Positions 38,465 to 48,521 of a stretch of 64,000 bases of DNA are shown here, one piece after another (positions within the stretch are counted from its first letter, which is position 1; each line of letters begins with the position of its first letter). The DNA comes from Frateuria aurantia DSM 6220 (lineage in GTDB: Bacteria > Pseudomonadota > Gammaproteobacteria > Xanthomonadales > Rhodanobacteraceae): contig NC_017033.1 in NCBI RefSeq assembly GCF_000242255.2, positions 930,001 to 994,000 of the forward strand, written 5' to 3'. The notes under the pieces were generated by a model. It worked only from the letters and a program-made list of their open reading frames with translations. It was not told the DNA's origin and searched no databases. A program made the translations under genes and the position numbers.

Positions 38465-39193
38465 ATGAAACTGATCAAACTGATTGCCAATCTCGGTTAT
38501 GGCTCGCGCAAGCAGGTCACGGCCTGGTTCCGTCAGGGGCTGGTGACCGACGCCGAAGGCGAAGTGCTGTACGCCGATGACCAGCTTGGCGTCCATGCCG
38601 AACACGCGGATATCCGTTTTGACGGCGAGCCGCTGGATCCGCCGGCCGGCATGGTGATCATGCTGCACAAGCCGCTGGGGGTGACCTGCTCGCGCAAGGA
38701 TCCGGGTCGGGTCATCTATGATCTGATGCCGCCGCGCTTCAGCCTGCGCAACCCGGCACTGTCCACGGTGGGCCGGTTGGATCGCGACACCTCGGGCCTG
38801 CTGCTGCTCACCGATGACGGCGCTCTGCTGCACAGGATCATTTCGCCCAAGGCCGAGATCGCCAAGGTCTACGAGGCGGAGCTGGCCAATGATCTCAGGG
38901 GCGACGAGGCGGCCATTTTCGCCGCCGGCACCCTGCTGCTGGAATCGGAGACCACGCCGCTGGCGCCGGCCGAATTGCAGGTGCTGGGGCCGCGCAAGGC
39001 CCGGCTGGTTCTGACCGAAGGGCGTTACCACCAGGTCCGGCGGATGTTCGCGGCGGTGGGCAACCACGTCGAACGTCTGCAGCGCATTGCCGTGGGCGGC
39101 ATGGACATGGGCGGCCTGGAACCCGGGCAATGGCGTCTGCTGGGCGAGGACGAGGTCCGGCGTCTGTTCAAGCCGGCCGGAACCGAAGACTGA
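38465..39193 (+). CDS. rsuA: 16S rRNA pseudouridine-516 synthase RsuA
   Basis: A 242-residue RsuA/RluB/E/F-family synthase: N-terminal S4 RNA-binding domain (about 1-60), then the catalytic domain with GRLD106-R-D-T-S-G, where D106 is the catalytic Asp, and the C-terminal GRYHQVRRMFAAVGNHVERLQR. The motif MLHKPLGVTCSRKD fits RsuA better than RluE/F. It isomerises U516 in 16S rRNA. Its end overlaps the convergent queG by 26 bp. Confidence 0.88.
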   Translation: MKLIKLIANLGYGSRKQVTAWFRQGLVTDAEGEVLYADDQLGVHAEHADIRFDGEPLDPPAGMVIMLHKPLGVTCSRKDPGRVIYDLMPPRFSLRNPALSTVGRLDRDTSGLLLLTDDGALLHRIISPKAEIAKVYEAELANDLRGDEAAIFAAGTLLLESETTPLAPAELQVLGPRKARLVLTEGRYHQVRRMFAAVGNHVERLQRIAVGGMDMGGLEPGQWRLLGEDEVRRLFKPAGTED

Positions 39194-40268
39194 GTGTCTG
39201 CTGCAGCTGGCGCTGGCGTGCCAGTGCCCATTGCACATGCTCGCGGACCAGGTCCGAAGGATCCAGGGCACGGCTCATCAAGGCCGACCAGACGGCGGGT
39301 GTCGGCGTCGCATTGCCCAGGGCTACGGCGATATTGCGTGACCAGCCGGCATGGCCGGTCCGCCGGATCGCCATCCCCTGGGTGCGGTCCAGAAAGGTCG
39401 CTTCGCTCCAGCTGAACAGATCGATCAGCCGCGGGCCGTCCAGTTGATGGCGGGGGGCGAAGTCGGGCTCGGTGCTGAGCTGGGCAAACTTGTTCCATGG
39501 ACAGACCAGCTGGCAGTCGTCGCAACCGAAGATGCGGTTGCCGATCGGCGCGCGCAGCGGCTCGGGAATCGAGCCCTGCAGCTCGATGGTCAGATAGGAA
39601 ATGCAGCGCCGCGCATCCAGCCGGTAAGGGGCCACGATGGCCCGGGTGGGACAGATGTCGATGCAGCGGCTGCAACTGCCGCAATGCGCGCTGGCCGGTG
39701 CATCCACCGGCAGCGGCAGGTCGGTGTACAGCTCGCCGAGAAAAAAATACGAGCCGGCACGGCGGTTGATCACCACCGTGTGCTTGCCGATCCAGCCCAG
39801 GCCGGCATTGCGGGCCAGCGCCTTTTCCAGCACCGGCGCGGAGTCGACGAAAGCGCGGTAGCCGAAGTCGCCGGTGACTTCCCGGATCCGCTCGGCCAGT
39901 TTCTGCAGCCGGTTGCGCATCAGCTTGTGGTAGTCGCGCCCCAGTGCATAGCGGGCGACATAGCCGGCCGCGGGATCGGCAATCACCTCCCAGGCATGGG
40001 GCAAGCCGGGAGGGATATAGTCCATCCGCACCGAGATCACCCGCCGGGTGCCCGGCTCAAGTTCCGCCGGGCGGGCCCGTTTCATGCCGTGGCGGGCCAT
40101 ATAGTCCATCTCGCCATGAAAGCCTGCATCCAGCCAGCGTTGCAGATGGCCTTCATCGTCACCCAGCGCGACATCGGCAATGCCGGTGTCGGCAAAGCCC
40201 AGTTCGCCGGCCCAGTATTTGATGCGGCGGGCAAGGTGGTGATAGTCGATGGCGGAGGCAAGACTCAT
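39168..40268 (-). CDS. queG: Epoxyqueuosine reductase QueG
   Basis: QueG performs the last step of queuosine tRNA modification, reducing the epoxide with cobalamin and two [4Fe-4S] clusters. The 366 residues contain the N-terminal cobalamin-binding part (MDYMARHGMKR, RRVISVRMDYIP) and two ferredoxin-like Cys motifs, CGSCSRCIDICPTRA and CDDCQLVCPWNKFA. A HEAT-like C-terminal region follows. The start at 40268 (MSLASAIDYHHLARRIK) is the family N-terminus. It is divergent from nnr-tsaE, a common arrangement in proteobacteria. Confidence 0.95.
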   Translation of the reverse strand: MSLASAIDYHHLARRIKYWAGELGFADTGIADVALGDDEGHLQRWLDAGFHGEMDYMARHGMKRARPAELEPGTRRVISVRMDYIPPGLPHAWEVIADPAAGYVARYALGRDYHKLMRNRLQKLAERIREVTGDFGYRAFVDSAPVLEKALARNAGLGWIGKHTVVINRRAGSYFFLGELYTDLPLPVDAPASAHCGSCSRCIDICPTRAIVAPYRLDARRCISYLTIELQGSIPEPLRAPIGNRIFGCDDCQLVCPWNKFAQLSTEPDFAPRHQLDGPRLIDLFSWSEATFLDRTQGMAIRRTGHAGWSRNIAVALGNATPTPAVWSALMSRALDPSDLVREHVQWALARQRQLQQTLSLRFRPA

Positions 40269-40401
40269 GCCGTCTATTGTAGGCAGGGGATGGCAGGCTC
40301 GCGAGCGGATGGGGCGATTGGCCCGGCCGCGGCCATCGTTGCGCCGGGCCTCTGCTGCCAGAGGCTGCATCATGTCCCGCCGGGGGATTTATACTGCCGG
40401 C

Positions 40402-41877
40402 ATGACTGAGATTCTCGCTTCCCGGGCCGTGTACGGCACCGCCCAGATCCGCCAGCTGGAACGCCATGCCCTCGAGGTGTTGCAGCTGCCTGTCGATGCG
40501 CTGATGAAGCGGGCGGCCCAGGCCGCCTGGCAGCGGCTTCGATCCGAGTGGCCCTTGGCCCGTTCGCTGCTGGTCTGCTGCGGTCCAGGCAACAACGGCG
40601 GCGATGGCTGCCTGCTGGCGGCGCTTGCGAAGGCCGCCGATTGGCAGGTCGATGTCATTGCGCTGGCGCCGTTGACGGCATCCCATCCCGGTTTCGAGGC
40701 TCTGCAGAAAGCCGGAGTGCAGGTGCAGGTCCATGTACCGGGCCAGCCGCTGCCGCAGGCCGATCTGCAGGTGGACGCGATTTTCGGTATCGGCCTGAAC
40801 CGGGCGCCGGAAGGACTGGCCGCCGATCTGATCCAGGCCTTGAATGCCGGTACGGTTCCGGTGCTGGCGCTGGACTGCCCCTCGGGTCTCAATGCCGATA
40901 CCGGTGCCGCGCCGGGTGCGGTGGTACGGGCTGATGCAACCATCACTTTTCTGGCCGGCAAGTCCGGTCTGGTCACCGGCCAGGCCAGGGACTGGGCTGG
41001 TCGGCTGATCATCGAGCCGCTGGGACTGGAGGAGGCCGTGACGGCCTTGTCGCCGGTAGCGACGGCATTGCCTTGGCCACAGCTGCCGCCTCGCCCGCGT
41101 GCGATGCACAAAGGCCGCAATGGCCACCTGCTGGTGGTCGGCGGCGAACATGGCACGGGCGGGGCCGTGCATCTGACGGCGATGGCGGCCTTGCGCAGCG
41201 GTGCCGGTCTGGTCAGTGTGGCCACCCGCAGCGAGCAGGTGCTCGCCTTCAATACCCGTTGCCCCGAAGTGATGGCGCTCGGTGTCAATGGCCCGCCTGC
41301 ACTGGAATCGATGCTGGAGAAGGTCACCGGTCTGGCGGTCGGTCCTGGCCTGGGCCAGGGCGCCTGGGGGCATGCCCTGTGGCTGACGGCGCTGGACAGC
41401 GGCAAGCCGATGGTGCTGGATGCCGACGGTCTGAACATGCTGGCCCAGGAGTCCCATGCCCTGCCCGGGCAGCTGGTGCTGACGCCTCATCCGGGCGAGG
41501 CGGCGCGTCTGTTGCACACCACGGTTCCCGATATCGAAGCGGACCGCTACGCCGCAGTGCGGGCGCTGGCGCAGCGATACCGGGCCGTGGTGGTGCTGAA
41601 GGGGGCGGGCAGCCTGATCGGCGATCCGGATGGGCGCATCGTCTACTGCCCCTGGGGCAATCCGGGTATGGCTGTCGGCGGTATGGGCGATACCCTGACC
41701 GGTATCATCGGCGCCTTGCTGGTACAGGGACATCATCCCTGGGAGGCTGCCGGACTGGGGGTTGCCCTGCATGCGCTGGCGGGCGACCGCGCGGCCCGTG
41801 CCGGGGAGCGCGGCCTGCTGCCCACGGATCTGCTGCCCGAGCTGCGGGCTCTGGTCAATGGACAGGCTCATGCTTGA
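40402..41877 (+). CDS. nnr: Bifunctional NAD(P)H-hydrate epimerase / ADP-dependent NAD(P)H-hydrate dehydratase
   Basis: Nnr repairs damaged NADH and NADPH hydrates. The N-terminal half (1-215) is the YjeF_N epimerase with GPGNNGGDG near 55-63 and an Asp-containing DCPSGLNADTG. The C-terminal half is the ADP-dependent dehydratase, with HKGRNGHLLVVGGE, TPHPGEAARL, VVLKGAGSLI and the nucleotide-binding NPGMAVGGMGDTLTG. Start 40402 (MTEILASRAVYGTAQIRQLE) fits. tsaE starts inside the 3' end of this gene (8-bp overlap). Confidence 0.95.
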   Translation: MTEILASRAVYGTAQIRQLERHALEVLQLPVDALMKRAAQAAWQRLRSEWPLARSLLVCCGPGNNGGDGCLLAALAKAADWQVDVIALAPLTASHPGFEALQKAGVQVQVHVPGQPLPQADLQVDAIFGIGLNRAPEGLAADLIQALNAGTVPVLALDCPSGLNADTGAAPGAVVRADATITFLAGKSGLVTGQARDWAGRLIIEPLGLEEAVTALSPVATALPWPQLPPRPRAMHKGRNGHLLVVGGEHGTGGAVHLTAMAALRSGAGLVSVATRSEQVLAFNTRCPEVMALGVNGPPALESMLEKVTGLAVGPGLGQGAWGHALWLTALDSGKPMVLDADGLNMLAQESHALPGQLVLTPHPGEAARLLHTTVPDIEADRYAAVRALAQRYRAVVVLKGAGSLIGDPDGRIVYCPWGNPGMAVGGMGDTLTGIIGALLVQGHHPWEAAGLGVALHALAGDRAARAGERGLLPTDLLPELRALVNGQAHA

Positions 41878-42349
41878 GAAGGCGCCTGCATTCAGACGGG
41901 TACTGGACACCGAAGCCGAGACCCGCGCGCTGGCCCAAGGGCTAGCCGGAGCGATCACCCCGACGGGATTGAGCGTGGAACTGCACGGGCCGCTGGGGGC
42001 GGGCAAAAGCAGCTTCTCGCGGGCCTTGCTGCAGCATCTGGGGGTGACCGGGCGGATCAAGAGTCCGACCTACAGTCTGGTCGAGTCCTATCCCTGGACC
42101 CATGGCACGGCCTGGCACTTGGATCTTTACCGGATTGCCGATCCGGGCGAGCTGGAGTGGCTGGGACTGGAATCCCTGGCCGATCCCGGGGCCATCGTGC
42201 TGGTGGAATGGCCCGATCAGGGGCGCGGCATGCTGCCAGCCGCCGATCTGCGTATCGATCTGGGCTATGCCGGTGAAGGGCGGGAGGCGCGACTGGCGGC
42301 CTTGTCCCCGCGTGGCGAAGCCGTGCTGAAAACGTTGCGGCCGGATTGA
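41870..42349 (+). CDS. tsaE: tRNA threonylcarbamoyladenosine biosynthesis ATPase TsaE
   Basis: TsaE is the essential P-loop ATPase of the TsaBDE complex that makes t6A37 on ANN-decoding tRNAs. The 159 residues include Walker A G40-P-L-G-A-G-K-S-S, the switch-like SPTYSLVESY, and HLDLYRIADPGELEWLGLE. The closing IVLVEWPDQGRGMLPAADL is typical. The ATG at 41870 overlaps the nnr stop; earlier in-frame Met codons are less like the family. amiC and mutL, which usually follow, are not here; a FadL gene comes next on the other strand. Confidence 0.93.
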   Translation: MLEKAPAFRRVLDTEAETRALAQGLAGAITPTGLSVELHGPLGAGKSSFSRALLQHLGVTGRIKSPTYSLVESYPWTHGTAWHLDLYRIADPGELEWLGLESLADPGAIVLVEWPDQGRGMLPAADLRIDLGYAGEGREARLAALSPRGEAVLKTLRPD

Positions 42350-42360
42350 ACCGGCCGCAA
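42335..42360 (-). terminator. Hairpin at the tsaE stop, terminator for fadL
   Basis: TTGCGGCCGG (42335-42344), a 6-nt loop and CCGGCCGCAA (42351-42360) form a perfect 10-bp stem that includes the tsaE stop codon region. Read on the minus strand it is followed by CGTTTTC, a weak U-tract, 58 bp after the fadL stop. It may serve both convergent genes. Confidence 0.55.
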
Positions 42361-42417
42361 CGGGGTGCTTGATCTTCAGCAGTGGAGAGCCCATCGGGCT
42401 TCCACCGCCGGGTTTCA

Positions 42418-43776
42418 TCAGAAGTGGTAGGTGGCCGTCAGCGACAGCAGGTCGCCGCTGTCTTCGAAATAGCCGTTCATAATGCCAGCACCTAGCAGGA
42501 CCTGATTCTGCTGGCTGACGCGGACATTGCTGACGAACTGATGCTGATAGCCCATATCCAGCTTCAGCTTGCGGGTCGCCTGATAGCCGAAGCCCACGCC
42601 GACGATCTTGCGGCTGCCATCGGGCAGGCGCGGGTCGCGGGTGCCGTCCACGGTCGGGGTCTCGTCGTAGGCGATACCGGCGTGCAGGGTCCAGCGATCG
42701 GTAAAGCGGTAATCGCCGCCGATCGAGTACATCCAGGCATCCTTGTTGTTCTGCGGCAGACTGACCAGCTGCTTGCCATTGCTGCTCAGGGCCAGGTCCT
42801 TGAAGGTGCCCCAGCCGGTCCACTGCGCCGAGGCGCCCAGGGTAAAGCGCGAGTTGAAGATATGCAGGTAGTCGAAGTTGGCGGTCGCCGGGATATCCAG
42901 ACGAGCGGAGCCACGGCCGGTCAGGCCTACGCCAGGCATGGCCGCTCCGATCAATGCCAGCCCGGTCGCGCTGCCACTCAGGTTGTAGGTACCCGACAAG
43001 GTGTTCTGGATTCGCGAATGGTAGCTGGCGCCGATGCGATCACGGTCAGTGGGCTTGTATTCGAAGCCGAACACGTAGCCGACTTCCACACTGCGCTTGG
43101 CATTGACATTCAGATAGACGTCGGCGGCCTGCGGCGGTACCGGCCGGCCCAGCAGGCTGGCTGTGCTGCCGGCATCGATGGTGGTACCGATGGTGGCTCG
43201 GGTATAGGAGGCGATCACGCCCAGACCCATCGAGAACTCGTCATTGACCTTGTAGCCGGCTGACAGCGTCGCCTGATAATTGCGGATGGCCGTGCGGTTG
43301 CCGAAATAGCGGCCCGCCCAGTTGCTGTTGTAATGGCTGGACAGGGCGTAAGGCACATTGAAGCTGGTGCCGATCACCAGATGGTCATTGATCTTGAAGG
43401 CCGATGCGCCGTTGCCCATGAACTTGGGCCGGCCGAAACCGTCCGGATTGCTGCCGCTGATCGGCTTGCCGGCATAGTCGGTGAAGTTGCCCTGAAACTT
43501 GGCCGTCGGGCGGAGGCCCATGAAGGTGGTCTCGTGAACCGACTCGGTGAAGAAACCCAGGGCGGCGGGGTTGCTGTAGGCGGCAGTCGGATCATTGTCA
43601 TACAGCGAGCCGCCGGCGCCGGCGCGGCCGAGGGTGGCGGCGCTGCCGACGGGCAGCTGGAAGGAGGCGGCCTGGGCCAGTGCCGGCAGACCCAGAGCGG
43701 CGATGATGGCGACGCTGATGGCGATGCGGGCGGAAGCGGCCGACCCGGACTTTTGGCGGGGGAGGGTAAAGTTCAA
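42418..43776 (-). CDS. FadL/OmpP1-family outer-membrane hydrophobic-compound transporter
   Basis: A 452-residue outer-membrane beta barrel with a long signal peptide (hydrophobic core about 18-34, cleavage near ALAQA). FadL features are the N-terminal hatch with ASFQLPVGSAATLGRAGAGG, the SNPAALGFF motif (NPA of the family), and the C-terminal aromatic strand LLSLTATYHF. The family lets long-chain fatty acids or aromatic hydrocarbons diffuse laterally through the outer membrane. Substrate is not readable. No fad genes adjoin it. A 570-bp upstream gap leaves room for complex control. Confidence 0.92.
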   Translation of the reverse strand: MNFTLPRQKSGSAASARIAISVAIIAALGLPALAQAASFQLPVGSAATLGRAGAGGSLYDNDPTAAYSNPAALGFFTESVHETTFMGLRPTAKFQGNFTDYAGKPISGSNPDGFGRPKFMGNGASAFKINDHLVIGTSFNVPYALSSHYNSNWAGRYFGNRTAIRNYQATLSAGYKVNDEFSMGLGVIASYTRATIGTTIDAGSTASLLGRPVPPQAADVYLNVNAKRSVEVGYVFGFEYKPTDRDRIGASYHSRIQNTLSGTYNLSGSATGLALIGAAMPGVGLTGRGSARLDIPATANFDYLHIFNSRFTLGASAQWTGWGTFKDLALSSNGKQLVSLPQNNKDAWMYSIGGDYRFTDRWTLHAGIAYDETPTVDGTRDPRLPDGSRKIVGVGFGYQATRKLKLDMGYQHQFVSNVRVSQQNQVLLGAGIMNGYFEDSGDLLSLTATYHF

Positions 43777-44346
43777 GATCGTGTCTCCTGATAATTAAAC
43801 GTCGTGGCCCGGGTTCGGCCGTGTGCCGTGGGGACGGCGGTCAGGCGGATGCGCTCAGCAGCTTGGTGCTGCCGGACGGATCCGATGGAGGGGGAAGGCC
43901 TCGGGGCCGGCGGCATCAGCGCCGGCCGGCAGTGAGTGGGGAGCGGTGTGGCGACCGTCGATCCCTGGTCGATACCCGAACCTGTGTTGAGCACAGACCG
44001 AGCGGGCTTCAAATACGTCCATGGCAAGCCTCGTATGGGGTCGTCACCTGACGTGACGGCGGCCCTGCAATTGTTGGCTAAACGTTATTTGAGTGCCGCC
44101 ATCTCGGCAAGGCGCACTGCAATAGGTTCGAGTGATCGTGCGTTTCCCCCACATGGCCGCCATCGTTGTGGCGCAAGCGGCTGTAAATCAAGGCAGTTGT
44201 TTCAAATTCATGGCAATCGCGGACGGTCGGGCTTCGTGCACGAGGCCTCTTGCCTGCCGGATCTGCTGCAACGCGCCACCGGTGGCCGCCGCCCATGCGC
44301 CGAATTCTACTGGGGAGTCGTCCGTACTGGCCAGTATGTCGGCGGA
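43777..44346. other. 570-bp non-coding gap between fadL and nbaC
   Basis: No frame here has a ribosome site together with coding composition. I noted an inverted repeat GTCAC-CTGAC-GTGAC near 44044-44058 and the palindrome TACTGGCCAGTA at 44325-44336, just behind the nbaC stop. Either could be a regulator site; neither matches an operator I know. Confidence 0.4.
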
Positions 44347-44862
44347 TCAGCTCGCGGGGAGCGGATGGACACGGCCGCAACGGCTGCAGGTGCGCGCCTG
44401 CAGGGAGCCGTAAAACCGGCTGAACAAGGGCGGCAGATCAGCCTCGATGTCCTGCAGCGCGAAGGAGGCTTCGAACAGCTTGTGATTGCAGTCAGGGCAG
44501 TACCAGATCATGCCGTCCAGCTCGTGGGCGAGTCGTTTGCGTTCGACCACCAGACCGATCGAGCCGGCCATGCGTCGTGGCGAATGCGGGACCTGCGGTG
44601 GCAGATAGAACATTTCACCGGCACGGATCGGGATATCCCGGCACTGACCCTGGTCCTGCACCTTCAGCACCATCTCGCCCTCCATCTGGTAGAACAGCTC
44701 GGGACCTTCATCGACATGGTAGTCGGTGCGGCTGTTGGGGCCGCCCACGATCATGATGATGAAGTCGCCATCGACGATGCACTTGTTGCCGACGGGCGGC
44801 TTCAGCAAATGCCGGTTCGTCTCGATCCAGGCCTGCAGATTGAAGGGCGGGGCCAGCGTCAT
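44347..44862 (-). CDS. nbaC: 3-hydroxyanthranilate 3,4-dioxygenase
   Basis: This Fe(II) cupin enzyme opens 3-hydroxyanthranilate to ACMS, in the kynurenine route to quinolinate/NAD or in aromatic breakdown. The 171 residues carry all active-site residues of the bacterial enzyme: R45, H49, E55, H93, and R96/R97 in the second cupin strand. The C-terminal rubredoxin-like iron site is C122-P-D-C125 and C159-S-R-C162. The N-terminus [20 protein letters not shown] is typical. An ATG at 44874 would add four residues. It follows rne on the same strand behind a hairpin. Other kynurenine-pathway genes are not in the window. Confidence 0.95.
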   Translation of the reverse strand: MTLAPPFNLQAWIETNRHLLKPPVGNKCIVDGDFIIMIVGGPNSRTDYHVDEGPELFYQMEGEMVLKVQDQGQCRDIPIRAGEMFYLPPQVPHSPRRMAGSIGLVVERKRLAHELDGMIWYCPDCNHKLFEASFALQDIEADLPPLFSRFYGSLQARTCSRCGRVHPLPAS

Positions 44863-44890
44863 GGGCGTTTCCAAGGGTGCTTGGGACTAG

Positions 44891-44918
44891 GCCGGCGGAG
44901 TCGGCTGACTCCGCCGGC
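44891..44918 (-). terminator. Hairpin just after rne
   Basis: GCCGGCGGAGTC (44891-44902), a GGCT loop and GACTCCGCCGGC (44907-44918) pair perfectly over 12 bp, starting 5 nt after the rne stop on the minus strand. There is no U-tract, so it may attenuate and not fully block read-through into nbaC. Confidence 0.5.
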
Positions 44919-44923
44919 GAGGT

Positions 44924-47900
44924 TCAGCCCTGGGAGGAGGGCTGTTCCGATCGGTCGGCCGGCTCCGGCTTGGCCACCGGTTCGGTGGTCGCCGGCGGTG
45001 CGGACTCGGCCGCCCCTGATTCCGCCGGTCCGGCTTGCCGGGGCACAGGCGCCGGCTCGGAGGTCGCGGTTTCAGCCACTTCGAAGCTGGCAACGGGCTC
45101 GGGTACGGCCTTGGCCGTTGCCGGTACTGCCATGACCGGAGCCATGGGCTTGGTCGGCTCGGGCACGGCCACGGCCACGACGTCCGTGGCGGCCTCGACC
45201 GTTGCGGCGGCGGGAGCGGGCTTGGCTTCGACCTTGGCTTCGACGACATCGGATTTGACGACATCGGCTGCGATGGCGCTGGTCTCCGACTTTGCCGGCT
45301 GGCTGGTGGCCGCAGGGGTGACCGATGCCGGGGTCACGGCAGGCGCGACGACTGGCGGGGCGGGTACCGGCCGCTCCGGCGCAGGTGACGGCCGCGTCGG
45401 CCCGGTCACCGTCACCGGCTCGGCCACGACCTCGACCTTGGCAGGCGTCGCGGGAAGCACTGCAGCGGGCCTGTCGATCGGGGGCGTCACGGCCTGGGCT
45501 TCACGGCCTTCGGTCGGGACCGGCGGCAACATGGGCAGATCCAGGCTCCGGTTTTCGCCACGCTCCGGGCGGCCGTCGCTGCCAGAGTCGGGCTCGACGG
45601 CCGGTTGACGGGGCTGGCGAGGCTGACGGGGCTTGCGCGGTGCCTTGGGGGTGGTGTCCGCAGGCGCCTCGGTGGCGACGGCATCGTCCTTGTCGGCGGT
45701 CGCATCATCACCTTCGTTGCCGGTTGCTTCGGTTGCTTCGGTCGATTCCGTGCCGGGCAGACCGTCTTCCGGACGACGACGACGACGACCGCCGCGGCGG
45801 CCGCGACGTCGCCGCGAGGTGCCGCTTCCGGTTTCACCCTGGTCGCTCTGGTCGGCGATTTCGGACGGGTTCGCTATGGCGTTTTCAGCCGTGACGGCCT
45901 GCTCAGGCGGCACGTCGTCGACGGGTACGGGAGCCGGTGCCGGCTTCGGTTCGGTTTCGACAGCCGGCGAATTTTCCGGCTTGCGAACCTGCTCCTGACG
46001 AACACGGTTCTGTTGACGGGTTTTGTTTTCATCCCCCTCGACCGCAGTCTCGGCCGCGTTCTGGCGAGGCGGGCGGGGCGGCTTGGGAGCCGCCTGTCGA
46101 GCCTGGACGTCGTTGCGTTCGTTTCTTTCGGGACGTTCGGTCTTTTCCGGACGTTCCTGGCGTTCCGCCCGCTCGCCACGCTCCGGACGTTCGTTGCGAT
46201 TGCGCTTGGCGTTGTTGCCATGCTTGGCCGGGTTCGATGCACGATCCTGGCGCTCACCGCGCTCACCGCGCTCACCGCGCTCACCGCGATTGCCACGACC
46301 GTTCTGGCCGGAACCATCCTGCGAGTCGTCGTTGCGGCTTGAGCGGCGATCTTCGCGCGACGGACGCTGGCCGCGCCCGTTGCCGGTTTCGGCCGGATTC
46401 GACCGTGCGCGCCCCTTTTCGCTGGCGACCGGGGCGGCGGTGGCTTCGGGTTCCGCAGCCGCGGGAGCCCGCAGCCAGGAGAACAGTCGCGAGAACAGTC
46501 CGCCCTGCGGTGCGCTCGCCGTCGGACGGGCTGCGGGAGCCGCTGCCACGGGGGCGGCGGCCTCGGCTTCCTCGCGGACCGGTGCAGGGCTGGCCGGCAT
46601 GATGCCGCTGACGGCGGGCTGCTCGCTGCTGCCCAGCGCCTGACCCATTTTCGGGATCGGCGTGGCGCTGACCGCGGTCAGGCGCTCGTAGCTGGGTTTG
46701 GAATGCTCACCCATGTCCACTTCACGGATGCGCTGGATCTCGATGTGCGGAGTCTGCAGCTTGCGATCGGCCACGACGACGACATGCACCTTGTGGCGCA
46801 TCTCGATCTCGACCACGCTGGCCCGCTTCTCGTTCAACATGTAGTTGGCGACGGTCGGCGGGGCCTGCACCAGGACCTGCCCGGTGTTGTCCTTCATCGC
46901 GTGCTCTTCGATCAGACGCAGGGTCGAGAGCGCCAGCGATTCGACGCTGCGGATATGACCATGGCCCTCGCAACGCGGGCAGACGATCTGGGTCGCTTCG
47001 CCCAGCGAGGGGCGCAGGCGTTGACGCGACATTTCCAGCAGTCCGAAACGCGAGATGCGGCCGACCTGGATGCGGGCTCGGTCCAGCTTCAGGGCGCTCT
47101 TCAGTTGCTCTTCCACTTCGCGCTGGTGCTTGGGGCTGTCCATGTCGATGAAGTCGATCACGATCAGTCCGCCGGTATCGCGGATGCGCGCCTGGCGAGC
47201 GATTTCCACCGCCGCTTCCAGGTTGGTGTTGAAGGCGGTTTCCTCGATGTCGCCACCCTTGGTGGCGCGCGCCGAGTTGATGTCGATCGAGGTCAGCGCC
47301 TCGGTCTGATCGATCACGATCGAACCGCCGGAGGGCAGCCTGACCTGGCGCTCGAAGGCGCTCTCGATCTGGGTTTCGATCTGATAGCGCGAGAACAGCG
47401 GGGTATCGTCCTGGTACAGCTTCAGCTTGCGCAGGGAGTTGGGCATCACCTGCTGCATGAACTGGCGTGCATCGTTGTACAGCGACTCCTCGTCGATCAG
47501 GATTTCGCCGATGTCATTGCGCAGATAGTCGCGCAGGGCGCGGATGAACAGCTTCGATTCCTGATAGATCAGGAAGGGCGCGCGCTGGGCGCTGGCCGCC
47601 TGGGAAATGGCTTTCCACAGCTGCAGGAGATAGTCCAGATCCCATTGCAGCTCCTCGGCGTCGCGGCCCAGGCCGGCGGTACGCACGATCAGACCGACCG
47701 AATCGGGCACCGTCAGGTGCTCCAGGGCTTCCTTCAGGGCCTGCCTGTCCTCGCCCTCGATACGACGGGAGACACCGCCGGCCTTGGGGTTGTTCGGCAT
47801 CAGCACCATGTAGCGGCCGGCCAGACTGATGAAGGTGGTCAGGGCCGCGCCCTTGTTGCCACGCTCTTCCTTTTCGACCTGGACGACCAGTTCCTGGCCT

Positions 47901-48184
47901 TCCTTCAGCAGTTCGCGGATGCCGGCCTTGTGCGGGTCCACGCCCGGGGTGAAGTATTCGCGGGCGACTTCCTTCAGCGACAGAAAGCCGTGGCGCTCGC
48001 CGCCGTAATCGATGAAACAGGCTTCCAGCGAGGGTTCGACGCGGGTGATGCGACCTTTGTAGATATTGGCTTTTTTCTGTTCCCGTGATGGGATTTCAAT
48101 GTCCAGATCATATAATGTCTGGCCATCGACGATAGCCACACGCAACTCCTCACGCTGAGTTGCGTTGATCAACATACGCTTCAT
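44924..48184 (-). CDS. rne: Ribonuclease E
   Basis: RNase E initiates decay of most mRNAs and matures rRNA and tRNA. The 1086 residues begin with the canonical [15 protein letters not shown], an S1 domain (about 35-120), a 5'-sensor region, and the DNase I-like catalytic domain with DFIDMD carrying a metal-binding Asp. The zinc link is C402-P-R-C405. From about 520 the protein is a disordered scaffold: Arg/Glu-rich RNA-binding tracts (repeated R-G-E motifs near 640-660), an R-R-R-R-G-R-R stretch, then an Ala/Pro/Val-rich acidic tail to the end. The Shine-Dalgarno AAGGAA is 7 nt before the ATG. It is divergent from rluC with a 337-bp gap. Confidence 0.96.
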   Translation of the reverse strand: MKRMLINATQREELRVAIVDGQTLYDLDIEIPSREQKKANIYKGRITRVEPSLEACFIDYGGERHGFLSLKEVAREYFTPGVDPHKAGIRELLKEGQELVVQVEKEERGNKGAALTTFISLAGRYMVLMPNNPKAGGVSRRIEGEDRQALKEALEHLTVPDSVGLIVRTAGLGRDAEELQWDLDYLLQLWKAISQAASAQRAPFLIYQESKLFIRALRDYLRNDIGEILIDEESLYNDARQFMQQVMPNSLRKLKLYQDDTPLFSRYQIETQIESAFERQVRLPSGGSIVIDQTEALTSIDINSARATKGGDIEETAFNTNLEAAVEIARQARIRDTGGLIVIDFIDMDSPKHQREVEEQLKSALKLDRARIQVGRISRFGLLEMSRQRLRPSLGEATQIVCPRCEGHGHIRSVESLALSTLRLIEEHAMKDNTGQVLVQAPPTVANYMLNEKRASVVEIEMRHKVHVVVVADRKLQTPHIEIQRIREVDMGEHSKPSYERLTAVSATPIPKMGQALGSSEQPAVSGIMPASPAPVREEAEAAAPVAAAPAARPTASAPQGGLFSRLFSWLRAPAAAEPEATAAPVASEKGRARSNPAETGNGRGQRPSREDRRSSRNDDSQDGSGQNGRGNRGERGERGERGERQDRASNPAKHGNNAKRNRNERPERGERAERQERPEKTERPERNERNDVQARQAAPKPPRPPRQNAAETAVEGDENKTRQQNRVRQEQVRKPENSPAVETEPKPAPAPVPVDDVPPEQAVTAENAIANPSEIADQSDQGETGSGTSRRRRGRRGGRRRRRPEDGLPGTESTEATEATGNEGDDATADKDDAVATEAPADTTPKAPRKPRQPRQPRQPAVEPDSGSDGRPERGENRSLDLPMLPPVPTEGREAQAVTPPIDRPAAVLPATPAKVEVVAEPVTVTGPTRPSPAPERPVPAPPVVAPAVTPASVTPAATSQPAKSETSAIAADVVKSDVVEAKVEAKPAPAAATVEAATDVVAVAVPEPTKPMAPVMAVPATAKAVPEPVASFEVAETATSEPAPVPRQAGPAESGAAESAPPATTEPVAKPEPADRSEQPSSQG

Positions 48185-48521
48185 TTGTCAGTTCCTTTCA
48201 AGCGGCTCCGCGCATCGTTCGGTCGGGTGGCGCCTGTGATGGCGGCCTGCCCGTCCTCGCGTTGCAGCGCGAGCGGTAAACCAGTCGGCACCCATAACCA
48301 GGTACCGGTGAAATTCTGCAGCAGCGTCTGCATGCCCGTACACTTCGGCGGCGGACAAACACCAAGCCGAACCGTTACGATGACAGGGTCGATGATGTCG
48401 TTTCCTGAAGGGAAGGACGCATGACGATGGACGCGTGACGGCCGGCTTCATCTGCCAGATGCCAAGGCAAGGCAGACGTATCGACGCTTCTCGAGTATCC
48501 TTTTTTCTTCGGACATTTTCA
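48185..48521. promoter_or_regulatory. rne-rluC divergent intergenic region, probable long rne leader
   Basis: No gene is supported in these 337 bp. In E. coli the rne mRNA has a leader of about 360 nt whose hairpins mediate autoregulation by RNase E, and rluC is divergent as here. The same gap size and orientation suggest a similar leader. One hairpin candidate is CTCGCG (48256-48261) pairing with CGCGAG (48268-48273) over a 6-nt loop. I could not assign promoters with confidence. Confidence 0.45.

Noticed and set aside
44325-44336. Palindrome TACTGGCCAGTA as a fatty-acid regulator site for fadL
   Set aside because: It lies behind nbaC, over 500 bp from the fadL start, and does not match the FadR or PsrA operator patterns I know.
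43936-45135. 400-codon plus-strand frame across nbaC and the end of rne
   Set aside because: It is antisense to two certain genes with all their catalytic motifs and has no family similarity itself.
45605-46643. Long plus-strand frames opposite the RNase E scaffold, with apparently hydrophobic runs
   Set aside because: They are shadows of the Arg/Glu/Pro-rich C-terminal region of rne read backwards; strong GC bias creates open frames and false membrane segments.
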